Positions 7,878-14,047 of a stretch of 19,150 nucleotides of DNA are shown here, piece by piece (position 1 is the first letter of the stretch; every line of letters begins with the position of its first letter). A program made the position numbers and the translations under genes. This stretch comes from Gardnerella vaginalis (lineage in GTDB: Bacteria; Actinomycetota; Actinomycetes; Actinomycetales; Bifidobacteriaceae), in assembly GCF_001563665.1 (NCBI RefSeq), contig NZ_KQ961855.1:1-19150 (forward strand). The letters are read 5' to 3'. A model generated the notes under the pieces. The model was not told the DNA's origin, searched no databases, and saw nothing but the letters and a program-made list of their open reading frames with translations.

Positions 7878-8628
7878 CTTTAGCCTCCTGTTCAATCAAC
7901 GGGTAGATTCCGTGTTGTGTCATGAGGTGATAGATGAAAAGCCTGCCTTTCTGAGTCCAATAAGTGTGAACCTTTGAATGAGTAATACCCTTAGCGTCTT
8001 CATAAGCATGCGTTTTTGTGCTGGTATAGCCTTTCTCAGCATATTTTTGATATAAAAGCCAAGTATCAGATTGCTTAAATTGGACACCAAGTTCATGTAA
8101 ATAGTTGTTCATCCACTGTGCCGATTTACCATAATCTTTTGCAATCACACGCATGGAGATTATGTCTTTGCATTTAAGCACAACATCGTAATAGCTGGCT
8201 TTCGGTTTAAGCTCAGCTATCTGCTGTGTTTGCAAAGCTACAGTATTGGTAAGTTTCAGATTTTGCGATTCAAGCAGACTCAATTTCCTATTGGCTATTT
8301 GCAACGCACGTGCCATTACCGCATCAGGCGAGTTCCACTTCTCTTCAACAGAAATAAAGTACTCTCTGAATTTTCTGCCAAGTTCTGTACGCTGAATCAT
8401 ACATAGCTGTTTTGCCATATCAATAGTAAGCTGATGATTGGTTGCAGGTCTTCCACCAGTACTTTCCGACAAAAATGTCGAAAAGTCCTTATCCTCAACA
8501 AAACCGTAATCACACATTCTTGGAAACCACTTATCATAAGGTGTTCCGATATTAAGTGCTTGATGCAAAACACGGCCATCTACAGTCGGACGTTCATTGT
8601 TATAACTGATTTTGATTAGCTCTTTCAT
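7870..8628 (-). CDS. Phage antirepressor, AntA N-terminus and KilAC C-terminus
   Basis: Protein of 252 aa, with AGGAGG 8 nt before the ATG. Residues about 5-95 match the AntA/AntB domain (VDGRVLHQALNIGTPYDKWF, then GGRPATNHQLTIDMAKQLCM and GRKFREYFISVEEKW). A coiled linker (about 105-140, Leu/Gln-rich) leads to a KilAC DNA-binding domain (about 140-240: KASYYDVVL, RVIAKDYGKSAQWMNNYL, YTSTKTHAYE, VHTYWTQKGRLFI). Such proteins normally antagonise the lysogeny repressor. No CI-type phage repressor is visible next door, so its target is unclear; the XRE regulator at 12652-12855 or a repressor outside the window are possibilities. It lies 12 bp downstream of the 207-aa gene and is probably cotranscribed with it. 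Confidence 0.88.
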   Translation of the reverse strand: MKELIKISYNNERPTVDGRVLHQALNIGTPYDKWFPRMCDYGFVEDKDFSTFLSESTGGRPATNHQLTIDMAKQLCMIQRTELGRKFREYFISVEEKWNSPDAVMARALQIANRKLSLLESQNLKLTNTVALQTQQIAELKPKASYYDVVLKCKDIISMRVIAKDYGKSAQWMNNYLHELGVQFKQSDTWLLYQKYAEKGYTSTKTHAYEDAKGITHSKVHTYWTQKGRLFIYHLMTQHGIYPLIEQEAKDE

Positions 8629-8640
8629 AGTAGCTACCTC

Positions 8641-9264
8641 CTAATTTTTATTGGAGGAACTGGAACTGGTTCCTCCTATGAAGTAGCCACGGCGGATGCC
8701 AAAATCTGACGCTTTTTTGAAATTCTTTACTAATTTTTTCTCAGCCCGCTTAAGTTTCTGTGTAATGTTGTTAGCCAAGCGATCCACGGCTTTTTTATAA
8801 TCAGCCTCTGTTTCAAAAGCATCACAGCTAATCATGGATGCAGCTTTTTCGTTAATCGCCATATTCCTAATACGGACAGCCATAAAAAGATCCGCCACAT
8901 CCGGCTTTAAAATCGAGTAAACAAATGACTCAACTGCCCTATATTCTTCTGAAGCTTTAATCTGATTTACTGTTTTGAAAAAGATGCCAGAGTCTCTAAC
9001 ATCACTCATGCAAGACTCATAATCATCAGTTTCCTCACCGTCTTCACCGCTGTAAGGTCTAGTAAAACCTTTATGCCTCTCATATTTATGCAGAGAGTTA
9101 TACTCGGGACGGTTAAACTCAGCATCTACCTTTTCTTGTGCTCTCTTCTCAAACTCTTCTTCGCTTTCATCGGGAAGAAGGTCGATATTAAGCCACCCTT
9201 TAACCTCATCAAGCTTGAGGTCGAATGTTGTAAAATGCTTGTCACAACGAACTCGAATTTTCAT
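8641..9264 (-). CDS. First gene of the phage early operon, function unknown
   Basis: Protein of 207 aa, with ATG at 9264 preceded by GGAGG at 7 nt. I do not recognise a family. The N-terminal 60 residues are acidic (ESEEEFEKRAQEKVDAEF). The C-terminal half is helical and becomes very basic (KLKRAEKKLVKNFKKASDFG). The last residues are RRGYFIGG followed by a run of five Ser and NKN. The DNA for this tail forms an 8-bp inverted repeat, GGAGGAAC/GTTCCTCC, at 8653-8676. Its ribosome site can be sequestered by the leader RNA described at 9265-9385, so its expression, and perhaps that of the operon behind it, seems to be regulated at translation. Confidence 0.65.
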   Translation of the reverse strand: MKIRVRCDKHFTTFDLKLDEVKGWLNIDLLPDESEEEFEKRAQEKVDAEFNRPEYNSLHKYERHKGFTRPYSGEDGEETDDYESCMSDVRDSGIFFKTVNQIKASEEYRAVESFVYSILKPDVADLFMAVRIRNMAINEKAASMISCDAFETEADYKKAVDRLANNITQKLKRAEKKLVKNFKKASDFGIRRGYFIGGTSSSSSNKN

Positions 9265-9385
9265 AAAAAATCCTCCATCTGATTTCCGATGAAGGAATTT
9301 CTTGAATTCAGCTCAAATAAGGCATGACAAAACACCACAAGCTAGAATGAAGAATTCCTTCATCTTGACTTGCAGCTGCCTTATT
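9265..9385 (-). ncRNA. Candidate translational RNA switch in the phage early-operon leader
   Basis: Read on the minus strand. Segment A (9299 to 9288, AATTCCTTCATC) is perfectly complementary over 12 bp to segment A' (9364 to 9353, GATGAAGGAATT), with 3 more pairs beyond a bulge. Part of A (9295 to 9288, CCTTCATC) can instead pair with GATGGAGG (9279 to 9272), which contains the Shine-Dalgarno of the 207-aa gene. That gives 8 pairs including one G-U, and an 8-nt loop. A' can also fold on itself (ATGAAG with CTTCAT, 9363-9347). A second pair, AATAAGGCA (9385 to 9377) with TGCCTTATT (9324 to 9316), interleaves with A'/A as a pseudoknot. The folds are mutually exclusive, as in a riboswitch or antisense-controlled leader. 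No known riboswitch class was recognised. Confidence 0.5.
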
Positions 9386-9415
9386 CGGTAAGACTGCTGT
9401 ACTTATTTAGTTGTT

Positions 9416-9490
9416 CTATGCGGACTCCGAATAATCCTTAGCTAAGGGATATTTCCGCATAGAGGTTGAGGCTGATGCCTCTTTGCAAAG
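9416..9490. promoter_or_regulatory. Cluster of stem-loops in the divergent control region
   Basis: There is no gene between 9265 and 9665. Besides the leader switch this part holds a 9-bp perfect stem, CTATGCGGA (9416-9424) with TCCGCATAG (9454-9462), enclosing a second stem around ATCCTTAG/CTAAGGGAT (9434-9450). After it comes a compact hairpin, GAGGC-TGAT-GCCTC (9468-9481), then GCAAAG (9485-9490), which can pair with CTTTGC at 9516-9521. On the minus strand these would extend the structured leader of the phage early operon. I found no convincing minus-strand promoter, so where that transcript starts is unknown. Confidence 0.45.
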
Positions 9491-9517
9491 CTACCGTCCT
9501 TTTATCGAACTTTTGCT

Positions 9518-9547
9518 TTGCTCAAAGGTATCTTTGCGTGATATAAT
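9518..9547 (+). promoter_or_regulatory. Extended -10 promoter of the defence operon
   Basis: TGATATAAT (9539-9547) is a consensus -10 box with the TGN extension; TTGCTC (9518-9523) is a possible -35 at 18 bp. Predicted start of transcription is near 9554, giving a leader of about 110 nt before the TTG start at 9666. CTTTGC (9532-9537) and GCAAAG (9558-9563) flank the -10 as an inverted repeat, with two more copies at 9485-9490 and 9516-9521, so a repressor may bind here. Confidence 0.65.
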
Positions 9548-9622
9548 TTACACATCAGCAAAGTTGTTTCTTTGATGATTTGATTGTATTAAATCGGATT
9601 TTTTATTTGGTTCTTGTTTGGA

Positions 9623-9645
9623 TCAATGTGGTTCAATGTGGTTCA
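9623..9645 (+). repeat. Tandem TCAATGTGGT repeat in the defence-operon leader
   Basis: Two exact head-to-tail copies of the 10-mer TCAATGTGGT (9623-9632 and 9633-9642) are followed by a partial TCA. They lie in the 5' leader, just before the AAAGGAGGGG ribosome site at 9651-9660. They may bind a regulator or may be simple slippage; nothing else supports a function. Confidence 0.6.
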
Positions 9646-9665
9646 AAAAGAAAGGAGGGGTATCT

Positions 9666-10799
9666 TTGGACTTTAAAATGTTTTGTGCAATGCTATACAA
9701 ACGTATCAGTGACGATTATGATGTTCCTCAATTTGTGAAAGATTTAATTGTCATGATTACAAGCGTGCCTGAAGGTGAATGGGGCACAAAAAAAGATCCC
9801 TCTGAATCCGTAAGCACGAATACATATCGTAATTTTGCTAAAAGAGGTATTTCAAAAAAAGTTGCTCGAGCAATTTGCTATAGGCTTACCCCTGAAATTT
9901 TTATAGAAAGCCTGAACTCAAGACCTTCAGAAGTTTTGAAATTATTAGCTCAAGATTTACGTCCGTATGATCCGAATGTTACTACTGCTAATGTTGCTGA
10001 AAAACTTGCTGATATATTCGTCAATATTATTAGAGAAACAGCAGGAATAATCGCACCTGATGTATTGGAAAAGAAAAAGCAACTACAATCCTCTTCTGAT
10101 TTAAAAACCAGATACGGAAAATATTTATTGCAAGAATGTGAAAACCATTGTGTAATGAACGGTTGTTCCAAACCACTCGTACTTTCTAATGATTCCAATG
10201 TTTCAGAAGTCTATGAAATAAGTCGCATTGATAAGACTAAGGAGCCAACTATTGATAATCTTATAGCTCTTTGCCCTCAATGTTTTGCTGTATACCAGAT
10301 GGACAATAGGAAAAAAGTTACAAGCCTTTTGTTCAAAAGAAAAAAAGCCCTAGCTAACCACATGGCAAACATAGGCTTACTTAGTTCCTCACAGCTGGAA
10401 AAAGGACTTACAGACGTTATTTACAAAATTACTAAACTTAATCAAAAAGATTTATTTGGCTCTTCTCTAGATCCAAAAGAATTAAAGGAAAAAATAGATC
10501 CTAACAAAGATTTCCATCTTTACCTAACAGTAAAACAACAAGTTACTAGTTACTTCGTGAAAGTCCAAGAAATCCTTATTAACTTAGATAAAAGTAATGT
10601 TATCGATTATGAAGACTTACAAGCTCAAATGCGATCCATTTATAAAAAGCTTAAAAAAGCCAAACGGAGCGACATGGAGATTTTTGAAGAAATTTCTGAG
10701 AAACTGCATAAACTAACTCTTCAGCAATTGATTTATTGTCAAATCGTTGTGAGCTACTTTGTGCAGAAGTGCGAGGTGTTCGATGCAATTACCAAATAA
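9666..10799 (+). CDS. ABC-3C system large component with degenerate HNH/treble-clef domain
   Basis: Protein of 377 aa. TTG at 9666 is chosen because AGGAGG lies 7 nt upstream; an ATG at 9678 is too far and a TTG at 9618 has no ribosome site. Residues 1-140 are helical and unrecognised. Residues 155-210 form a treble clef: HCVMNGC (C162, C167), EVYEISRID, then DNLIALCPQCF (C203, C206). Its spacing matches HNH endonucleases, but the usual Asp-His pair is Y183-E184 and the His after the last Cys is Phe, so nuclease activity seems lost; N198 of the motif remains. Residues 240-377 are a helical tail. It overlaps a small middle component and a DUF2326 ATPase, the arrangement of ABC-three-component systems, where this subunit is thought to recognise or act on the target. 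Assignment rests mainly on context. Confidence 0.7.
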   Translation: MDFKMFCAMLYKRISDDYDVPQFVKDLIVMITSVPEGEWGTKKDPSESVSTNTYRNFAKRGISKKVARAICYRLTPEIFIESLNSRPSEVLKLLAQDLRPYDPNVTTANVAEKLADIFVNIIRETAGIIAPDVLEKKKQLQSSSDLKTRYGKYLLQECENHCVMNGCSKPLVLSNDSNVSEVYEISRIDKTKEPTIDNLIALCPQCFAVYQMDNRKKVTSLLFKRKKALANHMANIGLLSSSQLEKGLTDVIYKITKLNQKDLFGSSLDPKELKEKIDPNKDFHLYLTVKQQVTSYFVKVQEILINLDKSNVIDYEDLQAQMRSIYKKLKKAKRSDMEIFEEISEKLHKLTLQQLIYCQIVVSYFVQKCEVFDAITK

Positions 10800-11007
10800 G
10801 CTATACCCATATGAAAAAAGCACTCTGGCAACACTACCAGTAGTGCTAAAAATAATAAAAAGCGGAAAAACGAATGTAAAAGATATTTTTCAATCTACTT
10901 TGAACTATTTAGACGAACCTACAGACTTTTTATCCGTTATGGACTGTCTTTACGCTCTTAATGCAATTGATATGACAGATGAGGGTGAGGTGAAACTATG
11001 CTTATAG
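10783..11007 (+). CDS. ABC-3C system small middle component
   Basis: Protein of 74 aa. ATG at 10783 has GAGG 6 nt upstream, inside the end of the previous gene, so the two overlap by 17 bp. The sequence opens MQLPNKLYPYEKSTLATLP and continues with two helices and a short terminal strand (LSVMDCLYALNAIDMTDEGEVKL). This is the size and winged-helix-like pattern of ABC-3C middle components of the type that begins LPNK or LPSK. Middle components are believed to link the ATPase to the third component. It overlaps the ATPase gene by 10 bp. Which numbered middle-component family it belongs to (6 or 7) I cannot settle by eye. Confidence 0.7.
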   Translation: MQLPNKLYPYEKSTLATLPVVLKIIKSGKTNVKDIFQSTLNYLDEPTDFLSVMDCLYALNAIDMTDEGEVKLCL

Positions 11008-12662
11008 AAATTTATTCTCCTGCCTTTAAAGAAAATAACAATATTAGACCAATCATTCAATTAAAAAACGGGCTTAATGTTATTCAAGGAACACAAACAG
11101 GATCCAACTCAATAGGCAAATCATCTGCTCTATTAGCAATAGATTTTGCTTTCGGCGGCAACTCCTACCTTGATAGCGATGGCGTGAAATATGTGGGCAA
11201 CCACGTTATATATTTTTGTTTCAAGTTTGACAAGAAATACTTTTTTAGTAGAAGCACAGCTGATGCAGATACGATTACTGTATGTAATGAAAAATATAAA
11301 ACCACAGACAAAACACTGTCCAGAAAAGAATTCATCGAGTGGTTGAAAGAAAAATACGTCAGCAATAAAACCAATCTTTCCTTTAGACAATTAACCAGTA
11401 CATTTTTTAGAATCTATGGAAAGAATAATCACGATGAAAATTATCCTCTGCAAGGATATAGAAATCAACCAACAAAAGAATCCATCAAAATTCTCATGAG
11501 CTTATTTGATTTCTACAAAGATATAGAACCATATCACAATCAATTAGACGTACAAATAGACAAGCTCAAAACATTTAAAAACGCTAGAAAATATAGTTTC
11601 ATCTCCAATCTGGTTGGTGGCAAAACACAGTACGAAGAAAACATTAAAATCCTTTCCAATCTACGGGCTGAACTTAATGCGTTAACACTTAATTATGAGG
11701 TAAATGCAAGCAGTGAAGAAATCGAAAGCAATAAAGCTCGAGAAAATTTGAAAGCTAACAAATTAAGTTTAGACACCCAACTTGAACGACTTCAACGACA
11801 ATCTAAACTATTAGAAATCAGTATAGAGTTTGGATTATTACCGACAGAAGCTGACATTGAATCGTTAGCCGAGTTTTTCCCTGATATCAACTTAAAGAAA
11901 ATTTATGAAATCGAGCAGTTCCATAAAAAACTTTCAGCCATCTTAGAAGATCAGTTCAAATCAGAAAAAGAATCACTTGATACAAAGACTGCTGAAATAA
12001 AAGATTCTATAGAACAAGTAGAACGACAAATGTCAGAATTAAATATTACTAACTCTATTTCTAAAGATTTTCTTGACAAACACTCTGAGCTTAACAAAAA
12101 AATAGAAGCCCTAGAAGAACAAAACAAAGCCTATCTTGAAGAAACACAACTACAAGAGGCAAAGCAATCAGCTACACAAAACTTAGAGAAAAATGTCGAA
12201 CATATACTTTCTGAAATAGAATACAACCTCAATACAAGGATGCATGAATTTAACGATAGGTTATATGTTGAAAAACGCAACTCACCAAAGATAGAACTTA
12301 AAAACTATAACAGTTATAGATTCTTCACTCCAAAAGATACTGGGACTGGTACAAACTTCAAAGGTTTAATCCTACTAGACCTTGCTATACTTTACACTTC
12401 GGCATTACCTGCTTTGGTGCATGACTCATTATTCTTTAAGAATATTGACGACGAGGGTATTGACGGAATTATGAAAATATACAAAGATACGGCAAATTTG
12501 AATAAACAAATCTTCATTGCATTTGATAAGCAAAGCTCCTACAGTAACGAAACATATGAAATTCTACAAGACAACAAAGTCCTTCAACTATACAGTGGTG
12601 GAGGCGAGCTATATGGACAATCTTGGAACAGAGAAATTAAAGGTGATAAAAATGAAATTTAG
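10998..12662 (+). CDS. ABC-3C system ATPase, DUF2326 family (SMC/RecN-like)
   Basis: Protein of 554 aa. ATG at 10998 follows GAGGTG at 5 nt. The P-loop GSNSIGKSS (35-43) near the N-terminus, a long central charged helical region (about 195-410) predicted to be coiled coil, and a C-terminal ATPase half from about 456 (LDLAILYTSALPALVHDSLFF, with the HDS motif at 475-477, then IFIAFDKQSS) give the split SMC/RecN-like layout typical of DUF2326. These ATPases define ABC-three-component systems, predicted prokaryotic conflict systems that sense invading nucleic acid. The motif before HDS is hydrophobic and lacks the D-E of classical Walker B, as is usual in this family as I recall it. It overlaps the XRE gene by 11 bp. 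Confidence 0.88.
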   Translation: MLIEIYSPAFKENNNIRPIIQLKNGLNVIQGTQTGSNSIGKSSALLAIDFAFGGNSYLDSDGVKYVGNHVIYFCFKFDKKYFFSRSTADADTITVCNEKYKTTDKTLSRKEFIEWLKEKYVSNKTNLSFRQLTSTFFRIYGKNNHDENYPLQGYRNQPTKESIKILMSLFDFYKDIEPYHNQLDVQIDKLKTFKNARKYSFISNLVGGKTQYEENIKILSNLRAELNALTLNYEVNASSEEIESNKARENLKANKLSLDTQLERLQRQSKLLEISIEFGLLPTEADIESLAEFFPDINLKKIYEIEQFHKKLSAILEDQFKSEKESLDTKTAEIKDSIEQVERQMSELNITNSISKDFLDKHSELNKKIEALEEQNKAYLEETQLQEAKQSATQNLEKNVEHILSEIEYNLNTRMHEFNDRLYVEKRNSPKIELKNYNSYRFFTPKDTGTGTNFKGLILLDLAILYTSALPALVHDSLFFKNIDDEGIDGIMKIYKDTANLNKQIFIAFDKQSSYSNETYEILQDNKVLQLYSGGGELYGQSWNREIKGDKNEI

Positions 12663-12855
12663 TTATAACAAATTATGGAAATTACTAATCGACAAGGGTT
12701 GGACTAAATCCAAACTCCGTGAAGAGGCAAAAATAAGCTCCTCTTCCATGGCAAAACTTAACAATGGCGGAAACGTAACTACTGAAATACTAGTAAAAAT
12801 ATGTGGTGTTTTAGATTGTGACATCAGTGATATTGCTGAAATCGTAAAGGAATAA
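12652..12855 (+). CDS. XRE-family helix-turn-helix regulator
   Basis: Protein of 67 aa, essentially one HTH domain (KLWKLLIDKGWTKSKLRE, then ISSSSMAKLNNGGNVTTEIL, then ICGVLDCDISDIAEIV). ATG at 12652 follows AAAGGTG inside the end of the ATPase gene (11-bp overlap), which makes cotranslation with the ABC-3C genes likely. Very similar small XRE proteins commonly accompany m5C methyltransferase restriction systems, acting like controller proteins. Its place between the ABC-3C genes and the endonuclease gene suits a regulator of either. Possible targets are the GCAAAG/CTTTGC elements around the 9542 promoter; that link is speculative. Confidence 0.88.
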   Translation: MKFSYNKLWKLLIDKGWTKSKLREEAKISSSSMAKLNNGGNVTTEILVKICGVLDCDISDIAEIVKE

Positions 12856-12903
12856 TTATGTGCAACTAAAAACTTTTCATTCACTCAATATAAGGAGGAG
12901 TCT

Positions 12904-13995
12904 ATGAGTAGTACTGACGAAAGAAATTCAAAAATAATAAACATACTAAATGACTTTTATGCTAATGCTGTTAGTAATGATTATGTGATAGATGAAACGG
13001 ATTATAAAAAATCCTTAGATATGCTTTTTTCAACTACCGCATGGGGGTTCAGAGAAATCCTTCTGGTTGTGATAATAGGTATGAAACTAGATGCAAATTT
13101 TAGAGCCTCAACCAGTTTATACGATTGTAATCCACGTGCGATATATGAAGGACCCATAAAAGAGTTTCTAATAAGAAAAGAAATACCGCATAGGAAATCC
13201 GGGCCATTGAATGTTGCCAAAGCAACTGTTGGTCTTGATGTTACTTGGGCAGCACAACGTAGACCGTCAGCTGTTGCTCAGGAAGTAGTTAATTTGATTA
13301 ATTATATTGAAAAAGATAGAGCGAGAATCGATAAGCTTGCTATTTCGCTACTAAGAAAACTAATTGATGAATCTAAGCGGCTAGAAACACTTAGCATTAC
13401 CATCAATCCATCATCTGATCCTATACACTTAAGCAAACTGTGCTGCGACCTTATTGCAAAAGTACCAGACTCTGGAAACACACCACAGAAAATTTCGGCT
13501 TTACTCCTGAAAAGTTACCACAGGTCCATGTGCACAAATGTGGTTGTAACAGGCGAAGAAGACAGAGCATCTGTAACAAGTACCACCAGCAAGAAACCTG
13601 GTGACGTTAACGAAGAATCTACAGATGGAACAATCTATAAAGTTTATGAAATAACGGTAAAACCCTTTGATTTGGCTCGTATTAGAGATTCATATGACTG
13701 CGTTCAAATTTATAATGAAAATACCGAGGATAGTGTCAACGAAATAATAGTTATTTGTCGCACTGAAGATTGTCCAAAAGAAATGATTAAAAGCGATTTC
13801 CATCTTTTTATGGGAAGTTATAGCTATCAAGATATAACTTACTATTATTGGAATATTTACGAATGGGTTGCAGATACTTTACAGCGAATGACACCAAAAG
13901 CTAGAAGTAATTTTTATTATGATTTAAATTTATATATTTCAGATATAAATACTGCTGAATCAGTGAAGAAGGAGTGGCAGGAGCTACACAAATAG
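12904..13995 (+). CDS. Probable type II restriction endonuclease, SacI-like family
   Basis: Protein of 363 aa. ATG follows AAGGAGGAG with good spacing, 48 bp after the XRE gene. The most telling stretch is residues about 75-125: CNPRAIYEGPIKEFLIRK, IPHRKSGPLNVAKATVG and LDVTWAAQRRPSAVAQEVV. I associate this with SacI-type restriction enzymes, and the length fits SacI (about 360 aa). A low-complexity Ser/Thr/Lys linker (about 218-240) separates an N-terminal from a C-terminal part (KVYEITVKPFDLARIRDSYD, then YYWNIYEWVADTL). Catalytic residues cannot be assigned by eye. The partner would be the convergent m5C methyltransferase. If truly SacI-like the target would be GAGCTC, but specificity cannot be read from the sequence. 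A different methyltransferase-associated protein is the alternative. Confidence 0.6.
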   Translation: MSSTDERNSKIINILNDFYANAVSNDYVIDETDYKKSLDMLFSTTAWGFREILLVVIIGMKLDANFRASTSLYDCNPRAIYEGPIKEFLIRKEIPHRKSGPLNVAKATVGLDVTWAAQRRPSAVAQEVVNLINYIEKDRARIDKLAISLLRKLIDESKRLETLSITINPSSDPIHLSKLCCDLIAKVPDSGNTPQKISALLLKSYHRSMCTNVVVTGEEDRASVTSTTSKKPGDVNEESTDGTIYKVYEITVKPFDLARIRDSYDCVQIYNENTEDSVNEIIVICRTEDCPKEMIKSDFHLFMGSYSYQDITYYYWNIYEWVADTLQRMTPKARSNFYYDLNLYISDINTAESVKKEWQELHK

Positions 13996-14005
13996 ATATT
14001 TATAA

Positions 14006-14047
14006 AATAAAAAAGAAGAACCTAAAAAGTTCTTCTTTTTTATTTTT
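14006..14047. terminator. Bidirectional terminator between restriction and modification genes
   Basis: Twelve-bp perfect arms AAAAAGAAGAAC (14010-14021) and GTTCTTCTTTTT (14029-14040) surround the loop CTAAAAA. T-rich tails follow on the plus strand (14035-14047), and A-rich sequence on the left gives a T-tail on the minus strand. It lies between the two convergent stop codons, touching the methyltransferase stop, and would end both transcripts. Confidence 0.88.

Noticed and set aside
9480..9540. c-di-GMP (GEMM-I) riboswitch suggested on the minus strand by ACGCAAAG and GGTAGC
   Set aside because: The order and spacing of the conserved blocks and the tetraloop-receptor helices do not fit; only short words match.
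9265..9665. Retron or type III toxin-antitoxin RNA in the structured intergenic region
   Set aside because: No reverse transcriptase gene, no ToxN-like gene and no tandem RNA repeats of the required kind are adjacent.
9666..10799. Active HNH endonuclease
   Set aside because: The expected catalytic Asp-His and terminal His are replaced by Tyr-Glu and Phe in an ungapped alignment, so only the zinc-binding scaffold can be supported.
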